Below, in pieces: positions 26,583-39,200 of a stretch of DNA of 64,000 nucleotides; position 1 is the first letter of the stretch, and the number at the start of each line of letters is the position of its first letter. The position numbers and the translations under genes are program-made. The stretch is from the NCBI GenBank assembly GCA_036389485.1, contig DASVPR010000035.1:1-64000 (forward strand), read 5' to 3'. Source of the stretch: CADCVT01 sp036389485 (GTDB lineage: Bacteria > Actinomycetota > Thermoleophilia > Solirubrobacterales > Solirubrobacteraceae). The notes below the pieces were generated by a model that was not told the origin of the DNA, made no database searches, and saw nothing but the letters and a program-made list of their open reading frames with translations.

Positions 26583-26916
26583 CGAGCAGCGCGAGCACGG
26601 CCGCGACGATGAAGAACGCGGTGGGCGCGCCGTCGTCGCTGAAGCCGAACAGGAACGGCGACGCGATCAGCGCCGCGACGAGCGCGAAGTCCAGCGTGAG
26701 GTGACCGGTGACGGGCAGCGACTTGATCACGCTGGTCGGGAAGCACTTCGTGATCGCCGCGCCGAAGAGGACGACGATCCCCGCGACGATCGAGACCGCG
26801 GTCGCCGCGCCGTCGTCGGAGAAGCCGAGCAGGAACGGCGCGGCGATCAGGAGCGCGGCGTACCCGTAGTCGAGGATGCCGTGGACGGCGCGGGGGATCG
26901 GGCCTTGCCGGAGCAT
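26542..26916 (-). CDS. Two-repeat small membrane protein (SPW-repeat-like)
   Basis: A 124-residue integral membrane protein built of two similar halves. HGILDYGYAALLIAAPFLLG followed by FSDDGAATAVSIVAG in the first half matches HLTLDFALVAALIASPFLFG followed by FSDDGAPTAFFIVAA in the second, giving four hydrophobic segments. It resembles SPW-repeat proteins, whose function is unknown. The 3' end overlaps the MMPL gene convergently by 41 bases, and the 5' end overlaps the next minus-strand gene by 70 bases. Confidence 0.8.
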   Translation of the reverse strand: MLRQGPIPRAVHGILDYGYAALLIAAPFLLGFSDDGAATAVSIVAGIVVLFGAAITKCFPTSVIKSLPVTGHLTLDFALVAALIASPFLFGFSDDGAPTAFFIVAAVLALLVTLATRWLPERET

Positions 26917-28343
26917 GCCGCCGACCTACCCGACCACACCACCGCGCCAACCCCCGCGAGCGCCCCCGCGCCGACGAGGATCGCGGACTCGCCGAGGAGG
27001 AGCGCGGCGAGCGCCCACGCGGCGAGCGCTGACACGCTCACCGCCGCCCCTCGCCCGGTGGGGAGGGGGGTGAGGAGGGTCGCCACGAGGACGAGCGCGA
27101 GGAAGGGCGTGATGCCGAGCCACCCGTGGCCGGCCCCGGCGGCGCCCGCGATCGTGAACTGCAGGTCGCCGTCGCGCATGAGGTCGACCCACCGGCCCGT
27201 GTCGTCGCCGACGAGCTGAGGCTCGCTGATCGTGGCGGCGAGCATCGACACGGCGGAGGCGGCGGCGAGCGCGAGGGTGGGTGCGGGGCGGGAGCGCAGC
27301 GCGACCGCGATGCCGAGCGCGAGGAACGGCAGCATCGGCACGAGGAAGCGCGGGCCGGGGACGTCGCCGCCGAACGGCAGGTAGTACGCCGCGTCGTAGA
27401 GGAACGTCACGGCAACGATGGCGAGCGGGACCCACAGCCGCGCGCGGACGAGCCCGTAGATCCCGGCCGCGACCACCGGCGTCAGCACGAGGAGCCCCTT
27501 CGGCGCGAGGAGCAGGTCCCACGCCGCGCCCGGGTCCGGGAGCGTGATCCCGAACAGGCCCTCGTCCTGGCCCGCGAACCCGACGACGTCCTCGTACGAC
27601 ATGTGCGTGACCGACCCGAACGCCCAGAGGTTGTACGCGGCGAGGGGGAGGAGTCCCGCGACGAAGCCGGCGCCGAAGCGAAGCGAGCGCGTGGCGCAGA
27701 GCAGGACGAGCCCGACGAGCGCGACCGGGTACTCGACGAGGCCGGCGAGGCCGGCGAGCACGCCGGCGAGGAGGAGACGCCGGCGCTGCGCGAGCACGTA
27801 CGCCGCGAACGCGAGCGCGGCGGCGGGGACGTGCGCGTAGAGCATCGTCGAGTACGGCAGCACCAGCGTCGACAGCCCGAGCACGACCGCGGCGGCGGTG
27901 CCGGTCCCGGGAGCGACCCGCTCCGCCGCACCGCGGACCAGCAGCAGCAGCGCGAGCGCCGGCAGCACGACCGCCCACAGCCCGAGCAGCCACACGACCG
28001 TCCGCTGCTCGCGCACCGCCTGCGCACGCGGGTCGGGCACGGGATCCTCGCGCGCCTCGCGCTCGCCGGCGCGCCGCGCCGCGCCGAGCAGTCCGACACG
28101 ATCCGTCGCCGCGAACCACGGCAGCGTCGCGAGCGCGAGGCCGGGCGCCTTGACGGAGTAGTAGTGGCCGTCGACCAACGCCTTGTCGACGGTCTCCGCC
28201 TCCCAGCGGTCGATCCGCGCGGTCCCGGCGTCCAGCGCGCGCACCAGCGCGTAGTGCGACGCCTGGTTGGCGCCGGACGCCTGGACCAGCACCGCGTAGG
28301 CGCCGACGAGCGCCAGGATCGGAAGGAGAGGACGAAGGATCAG
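26847..28343 (-). CDS. Polytopic membrane protein, GT-C glycosyltransferase-like
   Basis: About 498 residues with at least ten hydrophobic segments. The first periplasmic loop contains DGHYYSVKAPGLALATLPWF, resembling the loop of dolichyl-phosphate-mannose-dependent (GT39/ArnT-like) enzymes, but an unambiguous catalytic Asp pair is not identified. The first helix, ILRPLLPILALVGAYAVLV, can only be included by starting at a CTG (28343) that overlaps the upstream stop as CTGA; the first GTG is at 28292. Its C-terminal 23 residues lie within the start of the two-repeat gene. Function is inference from fold type. Confidence 0.65.
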   Translation of the reverse strand: MILRPLLPILALVGAYAVLVQASGANQASHYALVRALDAGTARIDRWEAETVDKALVDGHYYSVKAPGLALATLPWFAATDRVGLLGAARRAGEREAREDPVPDPRAQAVREQRTVVWLLGLWAVVLPALALLLLVRGAAERVAPGTGTAAAVVLGLSTLVLPYSTMLYAHVPAAALAFAAYVLAQRRRLLLAGVLAGLAGLVEYPVALVGLVLLCATRSLRFGAGFVAGLLPLAAYNLWAFGSVTHMSYEDVVGFAGQDEGLFGITLPDPGAAWDLLLAPKGLLVLTPVVAAGIYGLVRARLWVPLAIVAVTFLYDAAYYLPFGGDVPGPRFLVPMLPFLALGIAVALRSRPAPTLALAAASAVSMLAATISEPQLVGDDTGRWVDLMRDGDLQFTIAGAAGAGHGWLGITPFLALVLVATLLTPLPTGRGAAVSVSALAAWALAALLLGESAILVGAGALAGVGAVVWSGRSAACSGKARSPAPSTASSTTGTPRS

Positions 28344-29620
28344 GCGAAGATCTTCGGCAACCGCGCCAGCAGGCGCAGCTTCCCCTTCGGCCGCAGCCGC
28401 CGCCGCAGCAACAGCCGGGCCGGATCCGCGCGCCCGGCGGTCACGTCCACCCAGTCCTCGAACGAGCTTCGCAGCACCAGATCGGGAGACGGCGCCCGGC
28501 CCCGCGCCACGCGCGTCGAGCCGTTGTCGACCACCAGGTGCCACGGCTCCGCGTCCGTGAAGTCCCACTGGATCACGGTGCCCGCCGCGACCGTTCCCGG
28601 CGCGACCTGCCGGCGCATCTGGTCGAAGAGGATCTCGGTGGCCTCCTCGTCGGGCACGAACGTCCCCTCCTTCGGCCCCAGGTACTGCGCCTTCATGAGC
28701 TTGATCCCGCGCTCGCCGCGCTCGCGCGGCGGCATGTCGAGCGGCAGCGGGAAGTTGGGGATGTCGTCGAGCGGCAGGCCGACCGCGCGCAGCCGCGCCT
28801 CCGACATCCGCGCGCCCTCCTCGTACAGGTCCTCGAGCTCGTACCCGAGCGACCGCGTGTACGACAGGTCCCAGCCCGGGATCTGCGCGACGCACGTGCT
28901 CATCGGGAGCACCTCGCGGAAGGTGCCGATGATCGCCTCCTGCATCGGCTCGGGGTCCGACGCGTAGAGGTCGGCGAGCACGCGCACGCCGAACGCGATG
29001 TGCCGCTGCTCGTCGGTCGAGACGTTGCGGATCCCCGCCTGGAAGCCGGGCAGCAGGTCGAGCTCGGCGAGCATCTTCTCCATCATGTGCTGCCCGGCCT
29101 GGGCCAGGCCGCCCTCGATCATGATGTGGTAGAGCGTGATCGCGCTCGCGAGCAGAGCGCGATCCTCGGGCGCGTCGCGCAGCCGCGCCGCCGTCTCCTC
29201 GAGGAGGCCGAACGTCTGCCGGTGGCCCCAGGTCAGCTCCGGCAGCGTCGCGCGCAGCGTCCCGCCGACGGTGCCGTCGCCGAGCCCGACGACCTCGTGC
29301 ATGAACCGCTTGAAGAAGACGCTGTGCCGCGCCTCGTCGACCTGCTGGGTCGCGAGGAAGTACTTCTGCTCCTCCAGCGGCGCGGCGTCGATGAACGGGC
29401 TCAGAGTGTCCGCGACTGTGTCCTCGCCGTGGAAGAACAGCGTGAAGAGCCACAGCGCGCCCCGGCGCTGCTCGGGCGTCATCCGCTCGTGCCAGTCGAT
29501 GCGGTCCTGGGAGAAGTCGATCTCCGTCGCGCGCCAGTTGCCCTTCTCCCAGCGCGCGTAGAGGTCGTCGTAGTCGATCTGGGCGGTCGCGGCGGGGATC
29601 GAGACGGTCGCTGCAGCCAT
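28340..29620 (-). CDS. R2-type ferritin-like diiron protein fused to an SCP2 sterol-carrier domain
   Basis: A 426-residue fusion. The N-terminal 290 residues form a ribonucleotide-reductase-R2-like four-helix bundle. Metal-ligand candidates are Glu/Asp in FFHGEDTVADTL, Glu and His in QVDEARHSVFF, Glu/His in MIEGGLAQAGQHMM, and Glu and His in STDEQRHIAFG. The C-terminal 110 residues (AGTVIQWDFTDAEPWHLVVD through DLVLRSSFEDWVDVTAGRAD) match an SCP2 lipid-binding domain. An oxidase or desaturase acting on a bound lipid is a reasonable inference. The start is ATG at 29620, seven bases after TACGAT. A perfect inverted repeat adjoins that box. Confidence 0.87.
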   Translation of the reverse strand: MAAATVSIPAATAQIDYDDLYARWEKGNWRATEIDFSQDRIDWHERMTPEQRRGALWLFTLFFHGEDTVADTLSPFIDAAPLEEQKYFLATQQVDEARHSVFFKRFMHEVVGLGDGTVGGTLRATLPELTWGHRQTFGLLEETAARLRDAPEDRALLASAITLYHIMIEGGLAQAGQHMMEKMLAELDLLPGFQAGIRNVSTDEQRHIAFGVRVLADLYASDPEPMQEAIIGTFREVLPMSTCVAQIPGWDLSYTRSLGYELEDLYEEGARMSEARLRAVGLPLDDIPNFPLPLDMPPRERGERGIKLMKAQYLGPKEGTFVPDEEATEILFDQMRRQVAPGTVAAGTVIQWDFTDAEPWHLVVDNGSTRVARGRAPSPDLVLRSSFEDWVDVTAGRADPARLLLRRRLRPKGKLRLLARLPKIFA

Positions 29621-29627
29621 GGCGCGG

Positions 29628-29648
29628 ATCGTATTGAACGAGCGTTCA
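29628..29648 (-). promoter_or_regulatory. -10 box with adjoining perfect palindrome upstream of the R2/SCP2 gene
   Basis: TGAACG-AG-CGTTCA (29635-29648) is a perfect 6+6 inverted repeat. TACGAT (29633 to 29628 on the minus strand) begins one base after it, and the ATG follows seven bases later. A TetR-type repressor bound here would cover the promoter. Similar TGAAC/GTTCA sites are used by lipid-responsive TetR proteins. Confidence 0.6.
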
Positions 29649-29671
29649 GGAGGATCTCCCACGATTTGACC

Positions 29672-29700
29672 GTTATGCGGAGGCTGACCGAGACGTTGTT
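29672..29700 (+). promoter_or_regulatory. Envelope-regulon promoter (GTTAT-N17-CGTTGTT)
   Basis: GTTAT at 29672-29676 and CGTTGTT at 29694-29700, exactly 17 bases apart, 35 bases before the phosphoesterase ATG. ECF-sigma layout. Confidence 0.6.
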
Positions 29701-29735
29701 CGCGCGTAGGGGTGCGACCGGCTGGGGGGCCGACG

Positions 29736-31220
29736 ATGAACGACGACCTGATGCGGCGGAGGGACTTCCTGCGCCGTACGGCTTATACGGCGGGCCTGGC
29801 GGCGGCCTCGTCCGCACTGCCGCTCGACACGCTGCTCGGCCAGGCCGCACGCACGCGCGCGCTCGCCTCCGGCATGCCCAGCGCGAGCACGATGCCGATC
29901 GACCACTTCGTCGTCCTGATGATGGAGAACCGGTCGTTCGACCACTACTTCGGCTGGTACGCCGACAAGGCCGACGCGGTGCAGTCGCGCTCGTACAGCG
30001 ACCCGCAGGCGGGCGGCGCGTCGGTGGACACGCGGCACGCGTCGTTCATGGGCGGCGCGCAGTGGCAGGGCTGCGGGCACCCGGACCCCGACCACTCGTG
30101 GGAGGGCGGCCGCGACCAGCTCGGCAGCGCGAAGACCAACACCACGGTCGAGCCCGACGGCTTCCTGGCCGGCGCGAACGACGAGTTCGCGCTCTCCTAC
30201 TACGACGAGGGCGACGTCCCGTTCATCCACGCGGCGGGGAAGGCGTTCACGGTCTACGACCGGTTCTTCTGCTCGCTGCTCGGCCCGACGTGGCCCAACC
30301 GCTACTACAAGTGGTCGGCGCAGTCGGGCGGCAAGAAGGACAACACGCCGCCCGTGCAGAGCGCGGGCAACCAGTGGGACACGATCTTCGACCTGGCGAC
30401 CCGCAGCGGGCTGAGCGCGCGCTACTACCACTCGGACCTCCCGTTCAGCGCGGTGTGGGGCCCGCGCGGGATCCCGTGGACGCGCCCGGTCGCCGACTAC
30501 TACGCCGACTGCGCGCTCGGGACGCTGCCGAACATCACGTTCGTCGACCCGCCGTTCCGCGACGGCGGCGGCGGCGACGGCCTGTCGGCGGACGAGCATC
30601 CGCTCGGCGACGTCCGGCTCGGCCAGGCGTTCATGTCCGACATCGTCAACGCGTTCGTCGAGTCGCCGTGCTGGGAGCGCGGCGCGCTGTTCGTCGTCTA
30701 CGACGAGTGGGGCGGGTTCTTCGACCACGTGCGGCCCCCGAGCGTCCCCGACGCGCGGCAGAGCACGAACATCGACGAGGACTTCGGCCAGATGGGCTTC
30801 CGCATCCCGGCGATGTGCGTCTCGCCGTACGCGTTCCGCGGCGAGGTCAGCCACCTGCAGTGCGGGTTCGAGTCGATCCTCAAGCTCATGACCTACCGCT
30901 TCGCGCTGTCCGACCTCACGACCCGCGACGCGCAGGCGAACAACATCGGGCTGAGCATGAACTGGGACGCGCCGGACTTCGAGTGCCCGGACCTCCCGGA
31001 CTTCAACCACGTCCTGTCGCGGCCGTGCACGATCGGCGGCGGCGACCTCGCGCAGGAGAGCCACAACGCGCACGAGAGCGACCTGGCCGCGCTCGAGGAG
31101 CTGGCCTACCGGTTCGGCTTCTCGACCGGCACGGGCAAGGTCGACGAGATCTTCCGCTCGCCGGACTCCGTCCGGCAGGCGGTGGGAGCAACAACCATCC
31201 AGCAGGGGGTACTGAAGTGA
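29736..31220 (+). CDS. Tat-exported phosphoesterase (phospholipase C / acid phosphatase family)
   Basis: A 494-residue secreted hydrolase. LMRRRDFLRRTAYTAGLAAA is a twin-arginine signal. The mature protein opens with IDHFVVLMMENRSFDHYFGW, the signature of the bacterial phospholipase C/AcpA family, in which Glu and Asn bind the catalytic metal. Further family pieces are RYYKWSAQSG, LFVVYDEWGGFFDHV (Asp, Glu, Asp/His metal ligands) and RIPAMCVSPYAFRGEVSH. Starts at 29736 or 29751 give the same signal. It is preceded by a regulon promoter, and its stop overlaps the next gene as GTGA. Confidence 0.9.
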   Translation: MNDDLMRRRDFLRRTAYTAGLAAASSALPLDTLLGQAARTRALASGMPSASTMPIDHFVVLMMENRSFDHYFGWYADKADAVQSRSYSDPQAGGASVDTRHASFMGGAQWQGCGHPDPDHSWEGGRDQLGSAKTNTTVEPDGFLAGANDEFALSYYDEGDVPFIHAAGKAFTVYDRFFCSLLGPTWPNRYYKWSAQSGGKKDNTPPVQSAGNQWDTIFDLATRSGLSARYYHSDLPFSAVWGPRGIPWTRPVADYYADCALGTLPNITFVDPPFRDGGGGDGLSADEHPLGDVRLGQAFMSDIVNAFVESPCWERGALFVVYDEWGGFFDHVRPPSVPDARQSTNIDEDFGQMGFRIPAMCVSPYAFRGEVSHLQCGFESILKLMTYRFALSDLTTRDAQANNIGLSMNWDAPDFECPDLPDFNHVLSRPCTIGGGDLAQESHNAHESDLAALEELAYRFGFSTGTGKVDEIFRSPDSVRQAVGATTIQQGVLK

Positions 31221-31750
31221 AGCGCAGCATCTTCATCATGGTCGCCGCGGTAGGCGCGCTCGCGCTGCCGGCGTCCGCTTCCGCCCAGACCACGTACACG
31301 AACAACTGTGGGTACGCGCAGGATCAGGCGACCCACGCGACCGTCGCGAACTTCACGGTCTACGTCGAGGTCGGCAGCGCCGGCATGTCCGGTCAGGGTG
31401 CCGCCGCGGCCGGCGCGTGCGCGGACGGCCTGAAGTCGCCGAACAACCCGACCAATGTCGATGGCGGGGCGCTCGAGGCGGGCACGAACGGCGGTACGGG
31501 CGACTACGTGATCATCGACGGCGACAACGACACCACCGATCCGACCGGCCAGGGGGACGGCTACTTCGGCGTCTCGACGTTCGAGACGGGCGGCAAGGGC
31601 ACCTGCTCCGGCGGCGGCAGCGGCACGAACTCGGGCGGCTGCGTCGGCATCGACGGCGTCCCGGTGACGGCTCCGCTCCCCATCGCGTGCGGCAACACCA
31701 GCGGCAACACGTGGGCGAACACCACCCGCGACGGCTGCTCGATTCCGTAG
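31217..31750 (+). CDS. Small secreted protein of unknown function, coupled to the phosphoesterase
   Basis: A 177-residue protein not recognised. A clear signal peptide (KRSIFIMVAAVGALALPASA, cleavage near ASAQ) precedes a Gly/Thr/Asn/Asp-rich mature part with six Cys, suggesting disulfide-bonded extracellular protein (CGYAQDQATHATVANFTVYVE, later GGCVGIDG and ACGNTSGN). GTG at 31217 overlaps the stop of the upstream gene, so the two are translationally coupled and probably function together outside the membrane. A strong terminator hairpin follows 16 bases after the stop. Confidence 0.7.
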   Translation: MKRSIFIMVAAVGALALPASASAQTTYTNNCGYAQDQATHATVANFTVYVEVGSAGMSGQGAAAAGACADGLKSPNNPTNVDGGALEAGTNGGTGDYVIIDGDNDTTDPTGQGDGYFGVSTFETGGKGTCSGGGSGTNSGGCVGIDGVPVTAPLPIACGNTSGNTWANTTRDGCSIP

Positions 31751-31765
31751 GCGGGACCGGGATCC

Positions 31766-31794
31766 GGCGAGGGGCGCCGCACGCGCCCCTCGCC
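31766..31794 (+). terminator. Strong hairpin ending the phosphoesterase operon
   Basis: GGCGAGGGGCGC / GCGCCCCTCGCC, a perfect 12-base stem with a 5-base loop (CGCAC), 16 bases after the stop. No T-run, as is common in GC-rich actinobacteria. Confidence 0.75.
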
Positions 31795-31826
31795 CCCGCG
31801 CTGGGGAGGCACGCGAGAACCGGCGC

Positions 31827-31855
31827 GTTACGCGCGCGGGAGCGCCAACGTTCTT
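31827..31855 (+). promoter_or_regulatory. Envelope-regulon promoter (GTTAC-N17-CGTTCTT)
   Basis: GTTAC at 31827-31831 and CGTTCTT at 31849-31855, spacer 17. The ATG at 31864 is eight bases downstream, so the mRNA would be nearly leaderless. Confidence 0.65.
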
Positions 31856-31863
31856 GAGTGAAG

Positions 31864-34079
<2,216 letters not shown>

Positions 34080-34083
<4 letters not shown>

Positions 34084-36215
34084 CCCATCGGCTGCGCACG
34101 CTGGCCGCCCTCGCGGCGGCCGGAGCGGTGGGCCCCGCCGCCGGGGCCGAGGCGGCCGAGCCGCTCCTGACGATCGGCGTCGAGCCGACCGCCGCGACCA
34201 CGGAGCAGGCGACGTACGAGCTGCTCGTCGTCAACCACGGGACGGGGGACGCCGAGGGCGTCTCGGTCGACACCACGGTGCCGCAGAACACGACGCTCGT
34301 CGCCGCGGACCCCGCGTCGGGCGCTCCCTGCGCCGCCGGGGCGCCGGCGTCGACCGCCTGCGGGTGGCAGCTCGGGACGATCCCCGCTGGCGCCTCGCGC
34401 ACCATCACGCTCGTGTACGCGCTGACCGACGGCACGTACACCGTGAATACCGACGCCACCGTGTCGGCCGCGAACGCCGACGACGACACGAACTCGGACA
34501 CGTCGCTGCACCGCGGCGTCTTCACCGCGTCGGACGACACGTGGGTCGACTCCGACGAGGCCGCCGGCACGAACCACGGCGCGTGCGACGAGCTGCGGGT
34601 CGGGTCGGGCCGCAGCACGTTCCTGGAGGCCGACAACGCGCGCGACGCGCTCTTCTCGGCCGGCGTGGCCACGACCGTGCTCCACGCGGAGCTGAAGGCC
34701 CAGCTCAAGACGCCCGGCGCGGGCCAGTCGATCGCCGCGCACCGGCTCGACACCGGCCCCTGGGACGAGGGGGCCGGGGACTGCACTGGCGCGGCCGGGA
34801 GCGGCTCGCAGCCGCGCACCGGGGACGTCCCGACGGCCGCGGGCGCCGCGACCGACACCGCCGCCGCCCCGGCGGTGGCGGGACCCGTGCGCTGGGACGT
34901 CACGGCCGACTTCGAGACGCAGGCGGAGCGGCGGTCGTTCGCGGGCTGGGAGCTGCGGGCCGCGGGGGCGCTCGCGATGCACTCCTCCGAGGTCGCGGGC
35001 CAGGAGCCGTCCCTCACCGTCGTCTACCGGAACAAGATCGCGGCAGAGGCGTGCGTCGACGTCTTCGCCGAGGACGCCACCGCCGGCTCGGACCAGGCGC
35101 AGCGGCTCGAGGGGCGGATCACCGACAGCGGCGCCCGCGTCGGCAACGGCGAGACCGAGGCGTGCAGCGGGACGCCGTTCGCCGGCGGCGAGCTGCACTG
35201 GAGGCTCTACGACGCCGGCGACGCGCCGGACGGCTGGTTCGCGACGGTCGAGGGGGTGCCGCGGCTGCTCACGCTCGGGGAGGGCGGCGCGGGCGGTCCC
35301 AACGTCGTCGCCACCAGCAGCGACGCGGACGGCCGATCCTCCGTCGAGGTGCGGCTCGCGCACCCGTACGCCGACGGCGAGAACGAGGGAACCCACCGGA
35401 TCGACGTCATCGTCGCCGCCAAGGCCGCCGCGAAGGCCGGCGGCTACGGCACGACCGATCCCGATGACCCGTCCTGCACGCCCTTCGACACGTGCGAGGC
35501 GGAGAACACGCAGGAGGACGACGTGCGCCGGACGTGGACGCCGGCGCCCGCGCCTCCCGAGACTGGCAACGGGTCGGGCGGCGGCTCCGGCGGCGCGCCG
35601 ATCACGACGCCGCCGATCCCCCCGCCGGGCGGCCAGGCGCCGCCCGCCGCGCCCGTCTCGCGCGCGGTCGCGCTCACCGCGTCGTCGCGGCTCGCCCGTG
35701 CGGGCCGGACGGTCCAGCTGCGCGGGCGCGTCGCCTCGGTCGCGGGGCCGTGCGCGGGCCCACGGGAGTACGTGCAGATCCTCCGCCGCCGGGCCGGCCG
35801 GCGGACGTTCACGGACTTCGCCTCCGTCGAGACCGCCGCGGACGGCACGTTCGCGCTCCCGCTGCGCGTCGACGCGAGCGCCGACTACCTCGCGGTCGTC
35901 ACCGCGAGCGACGGCTGCCTGCGCGCGGCCTCCACGCCCCTCCGGATCGCGGCCCGCCCGCGCCTCGTCGTGAAGGCGAAGCACCGCCGCGGCCGCGGCT
36001 ACCGGATCGCCGGCCGCGTGATCCCGGCCGCCCGCGGCGTCGCGACGCTGCAGCGGCGCGCACGCGGTCGCTGGGTCCGCGCGAAGCGCGACCGCACCGG
36101 CACGAACGGCCGCTTCTCGTTCACCGTCCGCTCCCTCCCGCGCACCTGGCGCGTCCGGTGGAGCCCCGCGGCGCGCGGCGAGCTCGGCGCGACCGTGACG
36201 CGCCGGCGCCGCTAG
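34080..36215 (+). CDS. Large secreted multidomain protein (DUF11-like and DNRLRE-like domains, basic Ig-like tail)
   Basis: A 711-residue exported protein without enzyme motifs. After a signal peptide, residues 30-135 resemble a DUF11/CARDB adhesion-type beta domain (TYELLVVNHGTGDAEGVSVD). Residues 145-325 resemble the DNRLRE surface domain (DDTWVDSDEAAGTNHGACDELR, read in two parts). A Pro/Gly-rich linker (about 500-525) leads to two Ig-like units (VQLRGRVASV and YRIAGRVIPAARGVATLQRR) closely similar to those on the preceding phosphodiesterase. The ATG overlaps that gene's stop. It is probably a surface-attached partner of the enzyme. The stop shares CTAG with the convergent giant gene. Confidence 0.75.
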
Positions 36216-39200
36216 TACCGGCGTCGCCGGGCGTAGGCGGGGGCGGGCACTTCGGGCGCGCGGCGCTTCGGGCGCGGCCGCACGACGGTCCACGTCATCG
36301 CCATGAGGAACGCGGCAAGCGTGAGGCCTCCGCCGTAGAGGGCTCCGCGCGCCCAGGCGGACGGCTGGTCGCGCCGCTCGTACGCGGTGAAGGCCATCCC
36401 GCCCTTGCCCTGGTCGAGGCGGGTCATCGCGCTGTTCGGCGAGTCGACGGCGTCCTGGCGCCCGTGCGCGTCGGCGCCCTCGCCCTTGCCGTCGCCGCCC
36501 TGCTCGGACTTCGCGACGGCGGCCTGGCGCTGGCGGGCCTCCTTGCGGGCGCCGCCGGGCGGCGCCGGGTTCACCGGCGGGGCGGGCGGCGGGAACGTCG
36601 ACATCTGCGGCGCGACGTTCAGGCCGGAGACCTTCAGCGTCAGGTTCAGCGGCATCGCGGTCTCGGCCGGCGGCGGAGGCGGCGCGGGCGGCGGAGGCGG
36701 AGGCGTCGCCGTCGGCGTCGCGTTGATCGGCGGCGGCGCCGAGAACGGCAGCGGCGGCGGCATCGTCACGTTGAGGTTGCCGGGCGGCGGCGCGCTCGGC
36801 GGCGGCGCGCTCGGCGGCAGCGTGGCCGGCGCGGTGCCGAGCACGATCGTCGCCGGCGGCCGCGCGGGCTCGCTGATCTGGACGGAGCTGAGCGTGTCCG
36901 ACACGACCGGCGGCTTCGGCTCGAAGCTCTTGCGCGGCTCGAAGACGAGCGGCAGCGCGGCGGCCTGGTCGTCGACCGAGAGGATCGCGAGCGCGTACTC
37001 ACGGTCCTGGTTGCCGCGGCCGGCCTTGACCTCGCCGGTCATCCGGTCGATCGTCGCGACGCTCTCCGGCAACGGGACGTAGTTGCCGTCGGCGTCGCGC
37101 GCGGGCAGCCACGGCTTCTCGCGGTCGGCGCGCACCAGGTCGTAGCGGTGCGTGATCGCGGGGCTGTCGATCGCGTCGTAGCGCATCGGCTGGTCCGTGC
37201 CGACGACCTCGCGGCCGATGCCCTCGATCTTCGTCGTGCCGCCGGGGCCGATCCGCCGCTTCTTCGACGTGACGGTGATCCAGTCGAAGAGCGGGCGCTG
37301 CTCGACGACGGTCGTGCGCGGGTCGGTCGAGCCGGGGAGGAGGCGGACGAGGGTGTAGCCGTGCCAGAAGCCGGCGCTCGCGTCGCCGCCCTCCTGCGCG
37401 AGCCGCCCGCCGCCGCCGGAGGCCACGACGAAGTCGACGAGGCCGCCCACGTTCCCGTTGCTGAGGTCGGTCACCGTCTGCTGCGTCTCGGAGGCCGTCT
37501 GCTGCACCTCGGGCGGGGCGAGCGACTGCAGGGAGTCCGCGGCCTCGTTGAGCGCGTCGTCGGCGGCCGAGGTGTCGGTGTCCGTCGGGTCGCAGCGCGG
37601 CGCGCTCGACGGCGCGGGGATGTCGGCCTGCGTCGGGTGCGTGCCTCCGACGCACGGGTAGTGGACGCCCGCGGCCGTCGCGAAGTAGCGCCCGTTCCAC
37701 CCCAGGCGGCCCTGGACGACGCTCGTCACCTGCAGGCGCAGCAGCGTCGTCTCGAACGTCGCCGAGTCGGTGAGGGTGTCGGTCGCGGTCCCGGCGTCGG
37801 TGTTGTACGTGTAGGTGGGCGTGTTCGTGAGGACGATCGTCGGCAGGTCGCGCGGGACGCGGCACTGCGTGGTGGCGACGGTCGCCTGCGTGCCCTCGCG
37901 GCACAGCACGCTCTCGAGCCAGGTCAGCTGCCCGCCGGGCTCGACGGGGTTCTGCTCGCGGTCCGAGGTCGAGAGCGAGCGCTGCGACGTGTCGACGACC
38001 GCCACGCGCGCGACGCGGTCGCCCCCGCGCTCGACGTCGAAGGCGTAGTGCGTGTTCGCGCCGCCGAGGACGTCGGCGCCACCGCCGGTGCCGACCGGCT
38101 TGAACTCGACCTTCTCCGTGTCGGCTCGGTCGTTGCTCGTGCCCCACGGCGCCGGCATGTCGGCCATCGCCTGGCGCCAGGGAGCGTTGGTCCGGGACTG
38201 CTCCGCCTGCGCCGTCGAGGGGCACGTGGCCGAGACGCACGCGCGCACCTGCGAGAGGTCTCGGCCGCCGAGCGCGCCGAACAGCGGCACCCCGCGGTTC
38301 TCGAACAGCGGCGGCACCATCTCGCGCCACCGGCGCTGGATCACGTTGCGGTCGAGCGGCGTGTCCGGGTCGGTCTGCACGTCGTCCGCGCCGACGCGTC
38401 CGGACGCGTCGCTGATGTCGCCGGTGAAGAGCGTGAAGAGCGGGCCGCCCGGGCGCTTGGCGCGCTCGCCGAGCTCCTTGGCGATGCGCCGCGGCACGAC
38501 GTTGTTCAGCTGGTTGGACCCTTGGTACTCGCGGCAGGTGTCGGCGTGGCAGTCGGTGCGGCCGAACGCGGCGAACGCGATCTCCCCGGGCCGCGCCAGC
38601 GGCGCGTCGGGCAGCGGCCGCACGCTGTGCCTGCCGTCGAGCAGCGGATCGTCGGGGTCGCTGGTGTAGTGCAGCAGCGCCTGAGGCTCCGGCGCGCGGC
38701 GGGCGCGCGGGTCGGGCGGCACCTGCAGCGCGGCCCATGCCTCGACCTGGCCGGCCTTCGTGCCGGGCAGCAGCGCGAGGCCGACGACCCGGCCGACGAT
38801 GTCCTCGCCGGTCGCCGCGACGAGCGGGTCGTACGGGTCGGCGTGCCGAGCGACGTGGAACCTGCCCTCCGACAGCGTGACGATGATCCCCTGCTGCCCG
38901 CCGATCAGGGCGCCCGGCGTGTCGCCCATCGGGTCGGGGAGGGCGACGGTCAGGAAGTTGTCGCGGTAGCCGGACGCGAGGCGCCGCCACGAGCCGCCGG
39001 AGTGCTCGAGGATGATCCCCTCGTCGCCGACGGCGTAGCCGTTGCCGTCGGCGTCGACGGCCACCGCGTTGAGCGCGGTCGGCTTCTTCTTGTCACCGAT
39101 CGTCAGCGTGCGTCCGTTCGCGTCGACGGCGTCGAGGCGCCAGCGCCAGTCGTCGCCCTCGAGGTCCCCGCGGAAGAGCTGGCCGGTGTCCGACGTCAGA

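Noticed and set aside
26877..29453. A single 868-residue protein joining the diiron and GT-C regions
   Set aside because: The first part is the wrong frame of the R2/SCP2 gene; only the region after 28343 reads as a membrane protein.
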